DNA of 15,661 bases from JBHEKP01 sp041859375 (GCA_041859375.1 JBHEKP010000129.1:1-15661), one strand, 5' to 3'. Counted from the stretch's first letter, positions 1-6,504 are shown. Notes: generated by a model from the letters alone, not told the origin. Translations and numbers: made by a program.

Positions 1-1705
1 CCACCCCCGGCAGCCGGTCGGGCCGCACATTCACCAGCCCCAGCGGTTTTCCAGCGCGGTCGGTGATGATGAACTCCTGCACGGTGCCCCTGGGATGGAG
101 CGCGTCCATTTCCCGGTCATACTGGGTCGCCAGCAGCAATCCGCTGGGATCAAAGGTGAAATAGGCCGCGTCGTTCCAGTTTTCCCAGCGCGTGAGCAGT
201 TCCGCGTCCGCCTCCTCGATGGGCCGGAGGGTGGCGCGCAGTTGCAGCGCCATTTTCGCAGCCGTGAAAAGGGACATCTTTGGGCGGCGCGCCAGGGACT
301 CGTGCATGCGGGTGAAATTCACCCCCGCCGCCGACAGGGTGTTGAAGGCCGCCACGGCCCCCTCCAGCCATGCGCGCTGGGCGTCGCACCAACGCGGCGC
401 GGGTGTCCGGAAATCGCCCGACAGGGCCTGGTGCACCGCGGCGGAACCACCCCCACAGAGCCCCCGCGCCCAGCAGGAAAGGCACCCCCCCGTGGTGAGC
501 GCGCCCACATCCTCAAAACGGCGCAGCCGCGCGGTGTCCAGCGTTCCCGTAAGCACGCTGCCCAGGGCTGGCCCCCCCAGCGCCGCAAAGGCCGGGGCGG
601 CGTGAATGCCCCCCGCCGGATCCACCGCCAACGCGTTCAACCCCGCCGGGTCGTTCCTGAATTTTGCCGTGCCGTGGTAGATTCGCAGGAAAAGCCCCGC
701 AAAGGGCTCCACACGGAAAAACTTTCCCTTGAGCAGGCGTTCCGCGTAATACGCCGCGTTTTTCCGCAGGGATTCCATCACGCGCGCGGCGTCCAGCGCC
801 GGATCCGCCGCAAAGGCGCCGTCCAAGTCAAAGTCAATCCATGCGGTCCCCGCCTCCTCCAGGCACTTCACCACGCCGCCGAAATCAGCCCCGCCGGGGC
901 GGACCGTCACTTTGCCGCGCACAGCCGCGTCCCCTTCGGGAAAGGCGGCGATTGCCTGCGCCAGCCGCGCCGGACGGCGTTCAAGAAAGGACTGGACCAG
1001 GCCAAGCCCCTCCGCCGTGCGGCATTCAAGCGCCGCGCGGACATGGTGGCCGTCGAGCGGCGCGGCCATGCCCGCCGTGGAAAGGCTGTTGACGCCCGCC
1101 GTGACGACGAGCTGCTTCCCCGCAAGGGCCGCCCCGCGCATCAGTCCGGAAAGAACCCGCACCGTCTCCGCCGCGCGCGCATGGGCTGTGTCCGCATTCT
1201 CGAAAAGCACCTCAAGCGACAGTTCCGTCCGCTTTTCAGACCGGGCCAAAAGCAGGCCCCCGGCGGCCTCCAACACCGCGCCGCCATCCCCGGCGGAGGG
1301 CTGGAAAGACCGGACGTCCCCCCTCCCCCACAGCCGCCATCCGGAAGTGGCCGGCGGCGGCGCGGCGGCCTGCCCGCCGGACGCGGGCGTGTCCGCGATC
1401 ATCACCGTCATCCCCGCGAGTCCGGTCTCCAGTTCATACCGCCTGATCAGCTCCTCCTGCCTCGGGGTCTGTGCGATGGATTTGGTGGTGCGCAGCCACT
1501 CCAGCTCGCCGATGACCTCCTCCAGCTCCTTCCGGGGATGACGCCCCTCCAGCAGGTGGTAGATGCGGTTGACGGGGGTGTGCGGGTAAAGCCCGATGAC
1601 CTCCCAGCAGATCTCGTCGCATTCGAAGCAGAAACAGGTGTCGGGGTCCAGCGCAAAGCGCCGGTTCCCGTCGGTGAACCTGTGCAGTTTCGGCTGTGCG
1701 CCCAA
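1..1705 (-). CDS. Degenerate radical SAM/SPASM-like maturase fused to a GNAT domain (3' end cut by window)
   Basis: I translated this by hand from a TTG start at 1705; an AGGAGGAGG Shine-Dalgarno overlaps the stop of the upstream permease gene. The frame stays open for 568 codons to the window edge. Residues 7-37 (LHRFTDGNRRFALD, then a Cys-rich stretch and WEVI) resemble the N-terminal region of SCIFF-type radical SAM peptide maturases. Residues about 155-330 look like a radical SAM barrel in layout, but there is no CxxxCxxC; the only cysteines there are C228 and C281. A partial SPASM domain follows: VDPAGGIHAAPAF lacks the expected Cys, while C408, C411 and C417 (CLSCWARGLCGGG) and C440 remain. 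From about residue 487 (RATLRPIEEADAELLTRW) a GNAT domain begins and runs off the window. It is the last visible gene of the putative peptide-maturation operon. Inference: a non-radical, substrate-binding scaffold delivering peptides to its GNAT domain. Haft described pseudo-rSAM/SPASM proteins in other natural-product systems. Confidence 0.85.
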   Translation of the reverse strand, partial: MGAQPKLHRFTDGNRRFALDPDTCFCFECDEICWEVIGLYPHTPVNRIYHLLEGRHPRKELEEVIGELEWLRTTKSIAQTPRQEELIRRYELETGLAGMTVMIADTPASGGQAAAPPPATSGWRLWGRGDVRSFQPSAGDGGAVLEAAGGLLLARSEKRTELSLEVLFENADTAHARAAETVRVLSGLMRGAALAGKQLVVTAGVNSLSTAGMAAPLDGHHVRAALECRTAEGLGLVQSFLERRPARLAQAIAAFPEGDAAVRGKVTVRPGGADFGGVVKCLEEAGTAWIDFDLDGAFAADPALDAARVMESLRKNAAYYAERLLKGKFFRVEPFAGLFLRIYHGTAKFRNDPAGLNALAVDPAGGIHAAPAFAALGGPALGSVLTGTLDTARLRRFEDVGALTTGGCLSCWARGLCGGGSAAVHQALSGDFRTPAPRWCDAQRAWLEGAVAAFNTLSAAGVNFTRMHESLARRPKMSLFTAAKMALQLRATLRPIEEADAELLTRWENWNDAAYFTFDPSGLLLATQYDREMDALHPRGTVQEFIITDRAGKPLGLVNVRPDRLPGV

Positions 1706-1717
1706 TGCGCCCTCCTC

Positions 1718-2560
1718 CTAATACGAACCCAGCGTGCCCTTGCGGCGGCTCCAGTTTTCCATGTACTTGAACACGGACATGCCCGCGACGGTCCAGAACA
1801 CGCAGCTGGCGATGAGCCAGTAGAAGCACTCGTGCCGGAACACGGACATGAAGGCCCCGTCGGTCATCTGCCCCTTGATGAGCACGTACTTCAGGCAGAT
1901 GGCCGCGTCGGTGACGGGCAGCGCGTGGATGATCAGCCGGAAGGCGAGGGGCTGCATCAGTATCTCCTCCTTGGCGAAGACCGCCAGCCCGAAGAGTGCC
2001 ATGCGCAGGAGAATCGCCACCTGGCCCACCTGCTTGAACACCAGCACCAGCCCGCCCACCATGAATCCGAAGCCTATCAGGTTGAAGAAGGTCAGCCCCA
2101 GCAGGATCATCACCGGAAGGGTGTCCCAGTGCAGCATGCCGCCCACGCTCCAGGTGACGAGAAACACCATCAGGCTGGAGGAGAGGATGCTCATGACCGA
2201 CGCCACCACGGTCTGGGCGAAGAAGTTGGTGATCAGCCCGTGGGGGCTCATGCAAAGCTGCTCCAGCACGCCCGTGGTGGCCATGCCCTGGATGCCCTGG
2301 GTGAACATGCCCACCACGCCAAAGGCGTACATGCCGATGATGAACCCCAGCACGAAGTTCGTCGCCGCCGCGGGATCCTCAAAGCGGTTCAGGCTGTTCT
2401 CCACCACCGGACGGCTGTAGATGAACCCGGCGATCAGCACCATCAGCATGCCGTAGCCGATGACCATGCCGGTGAGGGTGCGGAACCAGTACCGGCGCAT
2501 CACTATGAACGACCGGACCACTTCGGCCTTCATCACCAGGAAAAATCCCATACTCCGCAT
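1718..2560 (-). CDS. ABC-2 type transporter permease
   Basis: A 280-residue integral membrane protein, the usual size for ABC-2 permeases. A cytoplasmic N-terminus (MRSMGFFLVMKAEVVRSF) precedes about six hydrophobic segments near residues 28-48, 68-88, 112-135, 147-170, 178-195 and 245-265. The stretch GVLEQLCMSP, near residues 97-106, matches the coupling-helix pattern (G-x-x-E-x-L-x-x-S-P) that ABC-2 permeases use to contact their ATPase. The start is the ATG at 2560, preceded by GGGGAAGGA at short spacing; ATG at 2551 is possible but has a poorer site. It lies directly downstream of the ATPase gene, separated by a spacer of about 36 bases that holds a 20-bp palindrome. With that ATPase it should form an exporter or an immunity pump for the peptides encoded upstream. 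The substrate is inferred from context only. Confidence 0.93.
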   Translation of the reverse strand: MRSMGFFLVMKAEVVRSFIVMRRYWFRTLTGMVIGYGMLMVLIAGFIYSRPVVENSLNRFEDPAAATNFVLGFIIGMYAFGVVGMFTQGIQGMATTGVLEQLCMSPHGLITNFFAQTVVASVMSILSSSLMVFLVTWSVGGMLHWDTLPVMILLGLTFFNLIGFGFMVGGLVLVFKQVGQVAILLRMALFGLAVFAKEEILMQPLAFRLIIHALPVTDAAICLKYVLIKGQMTDGAFMSVFRHECFYWLIASCVFWTVAGMSVFKYMENWSRRKGTLGSY

Positions 2561-2570
2561 CGTCCTTCCC

Positions 2571-2590
2571 CGCCCCGGCGCGCCGGGGCG
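2571..2590. repeat. Perfect 20-bp palindrome between ATPase and permease genes
   Basis: CGCCCCGGCGCGCCGGGGCG reads the same on both strands and occupies most of the short spacer between the ATPase stop (2597) and the permease start (2560). As RNA it would form a very GC-rich hairpin. No T-run follows on the minus strand, so it is not a normal intrinsic terminator. It sits just upstream of the permease Shine-Dalgarno, so it could affect mRNA stability or translation of the permease. Function is unknown. Confidence 0.8.
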
Positions 2591-2596
2591 TGTTGA

Positions 2597-3658
2597 TCAG
2601 TCCCGTTCGTCTTCCCCGCCGCCGCCACGCTCCGGGGCGGCCTCCATAGGCTGGCCCGTAATCTGCAGGAACACGCTTTCCAGGCTCTGCTGCCGCTGGT
2701 TGATTGAAAGCAGTCGGCATCCGGCCCCGCGCAACCGCTCGATGATCCCGTACAGCGCCTCCGAACGCGTCCCGTTGTCGCAAAAAAGCTTCACCACCAC
2801 CAGCGGCCCCTCCGCGCTGTGCTCCAGCCGCACGTCCGCCACGCCCGGCACCTCCGCGATGTGCGCGGTGTCCGGGGCGCGGTCCACCTTGAAGGTGAAT
2901 ATCTGGTCGGAAAAGAGGTCCAGCAACTCCGCGGTGGGCTTGCAGGCCACCAGCCGGCCCTTGTTGATGATGCCGATGCGGTCGCAAAGCTCCTGCGCCA
3001 CGTGCATGTCGTGCGTGGTCACCAGCACGGCGCGGCCCTGGCCGCGGGTCATCTCGATGATCTTGTCCTTGATGGCCCGGCTGCTCTGCACGTCCAGGCC
3101 CGTCGTCGGCTCGTCCAGCAGCAGCACGCTCGGATCGGCGATGAGGGCGATGCAGATGGCCAGCTTCTGCTTCTGCCCGCGCGAAAGCCGGCGCACCTGC
3201 GTGTTCTTCTTGTCCTGGAGCCCGATGAAGTCGAGCAGGTCGTGGGCCCGGTCGCGCAGCACGGCGCCCCGCACGTTCTTCAGGTTGCCGTAGTAAATCA
3301 GGTTCTCGTAGGGCGTGAGCGGCCAGATGCTCGTGCGCGTGCCCTCAAGCACCACGCCCACCCGCTGGAGCACCTGCTTGCGCCGTTTCGCCACGTCCAG
3401 CCCGTCCACCAGCACACGGCCCGCGTCCGGCAGCACCAGCCCGGAAATCATCTTGACCGTGGTGGTCTTTCCCGCGCCGTTCGGGCCCAGCAGCCCGAAA
3501 ATCTCGCCCGGCGCGATGTCAAAGCTGATGTCGTCCGCCGCGCTGATGCGGTTCACCTTGTACCAGCGGCGGCGGCGCGTCTCCTCGTCCTGCTGGAGCA
3601 CGTGGCTGGTCTTGAAGGTTTTGCAAATGCGCCGCAGTTCTACCAGTTTTTCACTCAT
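2597..3658 (-). CDS. ABC transporter ATP-binding protein (ABC-2/CcmA type)
   Basis: A 353-residue ATPase with a full set of ABC motifs: Walker A GPNGAGKT (58-65), signature LSRGQ (158-162), Walker B VLLLDEP (178-184) followed by the D-loop TTGLD, and the switch His in TTHD (216). An Arg-rich insertion (DEETRRRRWYKVNRIS, residues 24-39) separates the first strand from Walker A. A C-terminal extension (about 255-335) resembles the accessory domain of CcmA/drug-exporter type ATPases. The tail is Glu/Gly-rich. The ATG overlaps the stop of the upstream CPBP protease gene (ATGA, 3655-3658), so the two are translationally coupled. It energises the permease encoded next. The ATPase assignment is secure; transport of the neighbouring peptides is inferred. 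Confidence 0.97.
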   Translation of the reverse strand: MSEKLVELRRICKTFKTSHVLQQDEETRRRRWYKVNRISAADDISFDIAPGEIFGLLGPNGAGKTTTVKMISGLVLPDAGRVLVDGLDVAKRRKQVLQRVGVVLEGTRTSIWPLTPYENLIYYGNLKNVRGAVLRDRAHDLLDFIGLQDKKNTQVRRLSRGQKQKLAICIALIADPSVLLLDEPTTGLDVQSSRAIKDKIIEMTRGQGRAVLVTTHDMHVAQELCDRIGIINKGRLVACKPTAELLDLFSDQIFTFKVDRAPDTAHIAEVPGVADVRLEHSAEGPLVVVKLFCDNGTRSEALYGIIERLRGAGCRLLSINQRQQSLESVFLQITGQPMEAAPERGGGGEDERD

Positions 3659-4362
3659 AAGGTCTCCCCGGATCGCCGTGCGTACATCTTGTCAAGCGTC
3701 TCCCGCGCCTCCGTGCCGCCCTTCTCCTCCGCCAGCGCGAGATACTCAAGATACACACTTTCCAGGTTGCGTATTACATGGATGAGGACCACCAGGGTCA
3801 GGCTTGCCGTCACATGGTACAGCACCCCGAGCAGCAGGGCAAACCCCAGAAACTCCAGGGAGCCCGCCGGGCTGTTGCGGAAGAAGTGGTCGTGGACCAC
3901 GGAAAAGAGCACTGCCGTGATGATCACCGCCGCCCAGGGGCTTCCCGTCAGCGGCAGCAGCAGCAGCTCCTGGCCCGCGGCGCGGTAGATGATTTCCTCG
4001 GTCAGTGCCACCCCGAAAAAGCGCACGTCAATCATGGGGTTGTCCGCGAGGAAGGCGGCGAAGCCGCGCACGTCCAGCACATGCTCCCGGATGTCCCGCC
4101 ACACGCGGTGGGTGATGAGCAGGGACAGGCCGAACACCAGATGGCCCCCCGCCAGCCCCAGCACCACCGCCGCGGGGGACAGCAGCGACCGGGAAAACAC
4201 CCCCGCGCGGAAGGCCAGCACGCAGCAAAGCGCAAAAAGCGGCGCCTGAAGCGCGAAGGCCCAGGGATCAAAACGGTTCCCCCGCGGGCCGGGGTGCCGC
4301 CATGCGGCGCGCATGGACCACAGGGCGTAGGCCGCGAGCAGCGCAAGGGCGGCGGTGCTCAC
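3655..4362 (-). CDS. CPBP family intramembrane metalloprotease (CAAX/Abi type)
   Basis: A 235-residue polytopic membrane protein. All CPBP catalytic signatures are present: EExxxR at E122-E123-R127 (TEEIIYR), FxxxH at F153-H157 (FSVVH) and HxxxN at H195-N199 (HVIRN). Hydrophobic segments lie near residues 5-20, 35-52, 62-85, 113-125, 143-160 and 170-197. Family members cut substrates in or near the membrane, process peptide pheromones and bacteriocins, or give bacteriocin immunity. The start is GTG at 4362, overlapping the stop of the upstream GNAT gene (GTGA); its own stop overlaps the ATPase start (ATGA). This coupling places it between acyltransferase and transporter. Leader removal or self-protection for the upstream small peptides is therefore a reasonable inference. 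Confidence 0.93.
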   Translation of the reverse strand: MSTAALALLAAYALWSMRAAWRHPGPRGNRFDPWAFALQAPLFALCCVLAFRAGVFSRSLLSPAAVVLGLAGGHLVFGLSLLITHRVWRDIREHVLDVRGFAAFLADNPMIDVRFFGVALTEEIIYRAAGQELLLLPLTGSPWAAVIITAVLFSVVHDHFFRNSPAGSLEFLGFALLLGVLYHVTASLTLVVLIHVIRNLESVYLEYLALAEEKGGTEARETLDKMYARRSGETL

Positions 4363-4988
4363 CCCCCGTCCTCCGGAAGCCGCTCCGCAAGCCCCCGAAT
4401 CATCGACTCCAGCGAGAACCCGTCCGCAAGGCGGGCGCGCTCCCCGCGCACAACGTCAAAGTCCCGGCGCAGCAGCCCGTAGGCGTACACATCGTGGAGC
4501 CTGCCGTCGCGCAGCACATGCTCCCGCAGCGTCATCTCGCGCCGCGCCCCGGCCAGCTCGAAAATGCGCCAGGAGTTGGTGTTGAAACTGTAGATGTACG
4601 CACCCACCCGGTGCAGGTTGAGCTCGTCGAAGCAGTACTCCAGCGCCCGGTACACCGCCATGGCGGTGACCATGCGGTTGCGGAGCCGCGCCTTGCCCAG
4701 GTACATGTCAATGTTGCACGAGCGGTTGCGCCAGCTGATGTTCTGCAGTGAGATCAGCCCCGAGGGGCCGGTTGTCGGCGAGTCCACCAGCAGGTGCACC
4801 GCTCCGGGCATCGTGTGGCCCGCCGTCCGGCCCAGCATCATGACGATGCGCTCGCGCACCTGCCGGGGCGACTGCGCCGGATCGCCGTAGAGGAAATACT
4901 GGAAATCAGGCTCCTCCATCCAGCCGACAATGGTGTCCAAATCATCGCGCTCGGCGCGGCGGAGATGCATGTCTGACGTGTAGGGCAC
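4359..4988 (-). CDS. GNAT family N-acyltransferase (RimJ/RimL-like)
   Basis: A 209-residue protein with the order of a RimJ/RimL-type GNAT. It opens with MHLRRAERDDLDTIVGWM (7-24), continues through a central strand GLISLQNISW (77-86), and ends with the acyl-CoA-binding region and FNTNSWRIFELAGARRE (135-151), which matches the family N-x-x-S-x-x-x-x-E-x-x-G-F block. The acyl-CoA P-loop, usually R/Q-x-x-G-x-G/A, reads R101-L-R-N-R-M106 and lacks the glycines, so cofactor use may be unusual. GTG at 4988 is chosen because GGGAGG lies at good spacing, inside the end of the preceding GNAT gene; ATG at residue 7 is an alternative. These enzymes move acyl groups to amino groups. In this cluster the substrate could be the small peptides. 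Confidence 0.92.
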   Translation of the reverse strand: MPYTSDMHLRRAERDDLDTIVGWMEEPDFQYFLYGDPAQSPRQVRERIVMMLGRTAGHTMPGAVHLLVDSPTTGPSGLISLQNISWRNRSCNIDMYLGKARLRNRMVTAMAVYRALEYCFDELNLHRVGAYIYSFNTNSWRIFELAGARREMTLREHVLRDGRLHDVYAYGLLRRDFDVVRGERARLADGFSLESMIRGLAERLPEDGG

Positions 4989-4992
4989 TCGC

Positions 4993-5547
4993 TTATCCTC
5001 CCCGGGACCAGGTCCCGGCGGGCGGGGTTTCCGGCCTGCGGCGGGTCAGCGACTCAAGATCGAGCCGGCGGCCCCCGGAATACAGCACCTCCCGCTGGAC
5101 CCCGGCGCTTTCAAAACCCGCCCGGACCAGCAGTTCCCTGAGGCCCTTTTCCGTTTCCAGGCAGGTGGCGATGACTTTTTGCAGGTTGAAACGGACAAAG
5201 GCACGCTCAAGCAGGAAGTCCGCCACCTCGTCCCCCGCCGGACTGTGGTGGCTTTCCTCGTCCAAAAACAGCGCCATCACCTCGCAGAACAGGGACTCCT
5301 GGTTCACCCCCCGGAGCCCGCAAAACCCCAGCAGCGCGCCGGTCCCGTCCTCGACGGCGTAGAACTGGCCGCGTGCGGCCTCCTTTCCGGAGAGCATCTC
5401 GGCGAGTTCGTCACAGGTGGGCATCACCGGCTCGCGGCGGATGTCGAGAAGCGCCGCGCGGGGCGTGCGCGGGTCATAGACCGCCAGCAGTCCGGCGGCG
5501 TCGTCGGACTCCGCGGCGCGGATGCGGGTGTGCGCGGATACTGTCAC
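4993..5547 (-). CDS. GNAT family N-acyltransferase
   Basis: A 184-residue protein from GTG at 5547, which has AAGGGG seven bases upstream. The open frame extends further, to 5619, but that extension would run through a rho-independent terminator, so the internal GTG is preferred. GNAT-like features are the opening HTRIRAAESDDAAGLLAVYD, the strand GALLGFCGLRGV (70-81), the beta-4/helix block EVMALFLDEESHHSPAGDEV (89-108), and LRELLVRAGFESAGVQREV (137-155) corresponding to the conserved A-G-F segment. The canonical RGxG loop is not clear; only SPAG stands in its place. Its end carries the Shine-Dalgarno of the next GNAT gene, so the two are co-translated. It is the first enzyme gene after the peptide array. 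Family assignment is good; the substrate is inferred. Confidence 0.85.
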   Translation of the reverse strand: MTVSAHTRIRAAESDDAAGLLAVYDPRTPRAALLDIRREPVMPTCDELAEMLSGKEAARGQFYAVEDGTGALLGFCGLRGVNQESLFCEVMALFLDEESHHSPAGDEVADFLLERAFVRFNLQKVIATCLETEKGLRELLVRAGFESAGVQREVLYSGGRRLDLESLTRRRPETPPAGTWSRGG

Positions 5548-5583
5548 CAAAAGGCCCCTTGGGAAAACGGCGTCGCTTTCCAC

Positions 5584-5617
5584 AAAAAAAGCCGGGGCAA
5601 AAACATTCTGCCCCGGC
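5584..5617 (-). terminator. Rho-independent terminator between peptide array and enzyme operon
   Basis: On the minus strand GCCGGGGCA (5617-5609) pairs perfectly with TGCCCCGGC (5599-5591) around a 9-nt loop, and seven Ts follow (5590-5584). It lies just after the sixth small ORF and before the GTG of the first GNAT gene. It should make the peptide mRNA abundant and allow only read-through into the enzyme and transporter genes, a common layout in ribosomal peptide clusters. Confidence 0.9.
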
Positions 5618-5650
5618 ACGGCTTCCAGGTTGTTCGTTCAGGCACGCGTC

Positions 5651-5770
5651 CTACAGGGCGTACTCGTTTTTCTTCTCAAAGCGGAAATCCTGCCACGCGC
5701 GCCAGAAGGCGTTCATAAAATTGGTGAAAGCGTCGGCCCGGCTCGTGCTAATCGGCTTGATGTGCTTCAT
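5651..5770 (-). CDS. Small peptide 6 (39 aa), precursor-like, aromatic variant
   Basis: ATG at 5770 with GGGAG seven bases upstream; TAG stop. The peptide begins MKHIKPISTSRADAFTNFMN and ends FEKKNEYAL. The first eight residues match the motif shared by all six small ORFs. The rest differs: instead of a long aliphatic stretch it has an aromatic and basic segment AFWRAWQDFRFEKK (21-34) that could form an amphipathic helix. A Phe followed closely by Lys (F31, K33/K34) echoes the F-x(2-3)-K pattern of its siblings. It is last in the array and directly precedes the terminator. Not matched to a known family; a RiPP-type precursor or a small bioactive peptide is the inference. Confidence 0.75.
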   Translation of the reverse strand: MKHIKPISTSRADAFTNFMNAFWRAWQDFRFEKKNEYAL

Positions 5771-5867
5771 CCTGATGCTCCCTGTCTGTCAATAGTTTAC
5801 CACGGCCCATATTAAACCACAATCCGCCGCGGAACGCAACCCTGATTTCGCCCTTTTTGAGGCGGGG

Positions 5868-6041
5868 TTATTCCGCCTCCCCTTCGGTGTCCGCGGGCGG
5901 CGTGGCGGGATTTTGCGGATCCTTGTTGACGAACAGGGGCACGCTCGCCTCCAGCACGTCAATGACAAAGGCCAGCTTCACCTCGGGCGCGATGGTCGCG
6001 CCCAGTTCCGGGGACTTGCTGATGATTTTAACCCGTTTCAT
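5868..6041 (-). CDS. Small peptide 5 (57 aa), precursor-like
   Basis: ATG at 6041 with AAGGA eight bases upstream; TAA stop. It starts MKRVKIISKSPELGATIAPE, continues with a hydrophobic stretch (VKLAFVIDVLEASVPLFVN, 21-39), then K40 and a Pro/Glu-rich tail ending TEGEAE. It shares the N-terminal motif with the other five and is closest to peptide 4 around FVN-(I)-K. A perfect 7-bp inverted repeat (GAGGCGG/CCGCCTC) spans its stop codon with no T-run behind it. The shared start motif, hydrophobic centre and acidic tail support a real gene of the same family. Confidence 0.8.
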   Translation of the reverse strand: MKRVKIISKSPELGATIAPEVKLAFVIDVLEASVPLFVNKDPQNPATPPADTEGEAE

Positions 6042-6095
6042 GCATGGATTCCTTGGGCCGTTCCGCCGGGGCGGCGGCTGTCGGGGAAAAAGGGG

Positions 6096-6290
6096 CTACT
6101 CAGCGGCCTCTTCCGCGTTGTCGCCCGCCTTGATGTTCACAAAGGGAAGCAGCAGCGGGAGAAACACGTCGGTGAAAAAGGCGAGCACAAAGCAGAACCG
6201 CGCCTGAAGGTTGTCGTTGATGTCGGTGCAAAGTCCCTGGGACTCCTGCGCCCGGACCGGAATCCGGGAAATGTTCTTCATGTGCCGCAT
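6096..6290 (-). CDS. Small peptide 4 (64 aa), precursor-like, with two cysteines
   Basis: ATG at 6290 is preferred over ATG at 6281 because AAGGAGG lies eight bases upstream of it and because MRHMKNIS then aligns position for position with the MKHVKxIS motif of its siblings. A polar section with C21 follows, then a very hydrophobic segment (about 31-51, containing C33 and ending LPLLLPFVNIK) and an acidic tail (GDNAEEAAE). It is the longest member and the only one with cysteines. K54 occupies the conserved F-x-x-x-K position. Membrane association is likely from the hydrophobic segment; function is unknown. Confidence 0.8.
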   Translation of the reverse strand: MRHMKNISRIPVRAQESQGLCTDINDNLQARFCFVLAFFTDVFLPLLLPFVNIKAGDNAEEAAE

Positions 6291-6317
6291 GGTTTCGGCC
6301 TCCTTGCTGGCGGCGTT

Positions 6318-6470
6318 TCAGCCGCTTTCCTGTCCCGTACCTTCCTTGGCGAGCGCGAAGGGGGTAAACACCTCAAGCAGCCGCATGAGCAGCGCCAGCC
6401 CCTGGCCCAGTGAAACATCCGCCGGACGGGGACGCCCAAAAACGGAAACTCTCCGCAGATGCCTGTTCAT
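6318..6470 (-). CDS. Small peptide 3 (50 aa), precursor-like
   Basis: ATG at 6470 with GGAG six bases upstream; TGA stop. The N-terminus MNRHLRRVSVFGRPRPADVS fits the family motif with one extra residue (RHLRRVS against KHVKLIS). Residues 20-44 (SLGQGLALLMRLLEVF, then TPFALAKEG) align without gaps to peptide 2, keeping S-x-G-Q, the hydrophobic pattern, the Phe and the Lys (K42). The tail is short and polar (TGQESG). It is the most divergent member at the start, so confidence is slightly lower. Confidence 0.78.
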   Translation of the reverse strand: MNRHLRRVSVFGRPRPADVSLGQGLALLMRLLEVFTPFALAKEGTGQESG

Positions 6471-6504
6471 CACACGCTCCAAAACAACCGGCCGGCGGCT
6501 GGTG

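Noticed and set aside
95..2596. An 833-codon plus-strand open frame
   Set aside because: It runs opposite both the pseudo-radical SAM/GNAT gene and the ABC permease. Its product is His/Gln/Arg-rich and featureless, while the minus strand gives clear protein families in two consecutive genes.
2819..3988. A 389-codon plus-strand open frame opposite the ABC ATPase and CPBP protease
   Set aside because: Antisense shadow; the opposite strand carries intact Walker and CPBP motifs.
5548..5619. N-terminal extension of the first GNAT up to 5619
   Set aside because: It would translate across a strong rho-independent terminator; GTG at 5547 has a proper ribosome binding site and gives a normal GNAT start.
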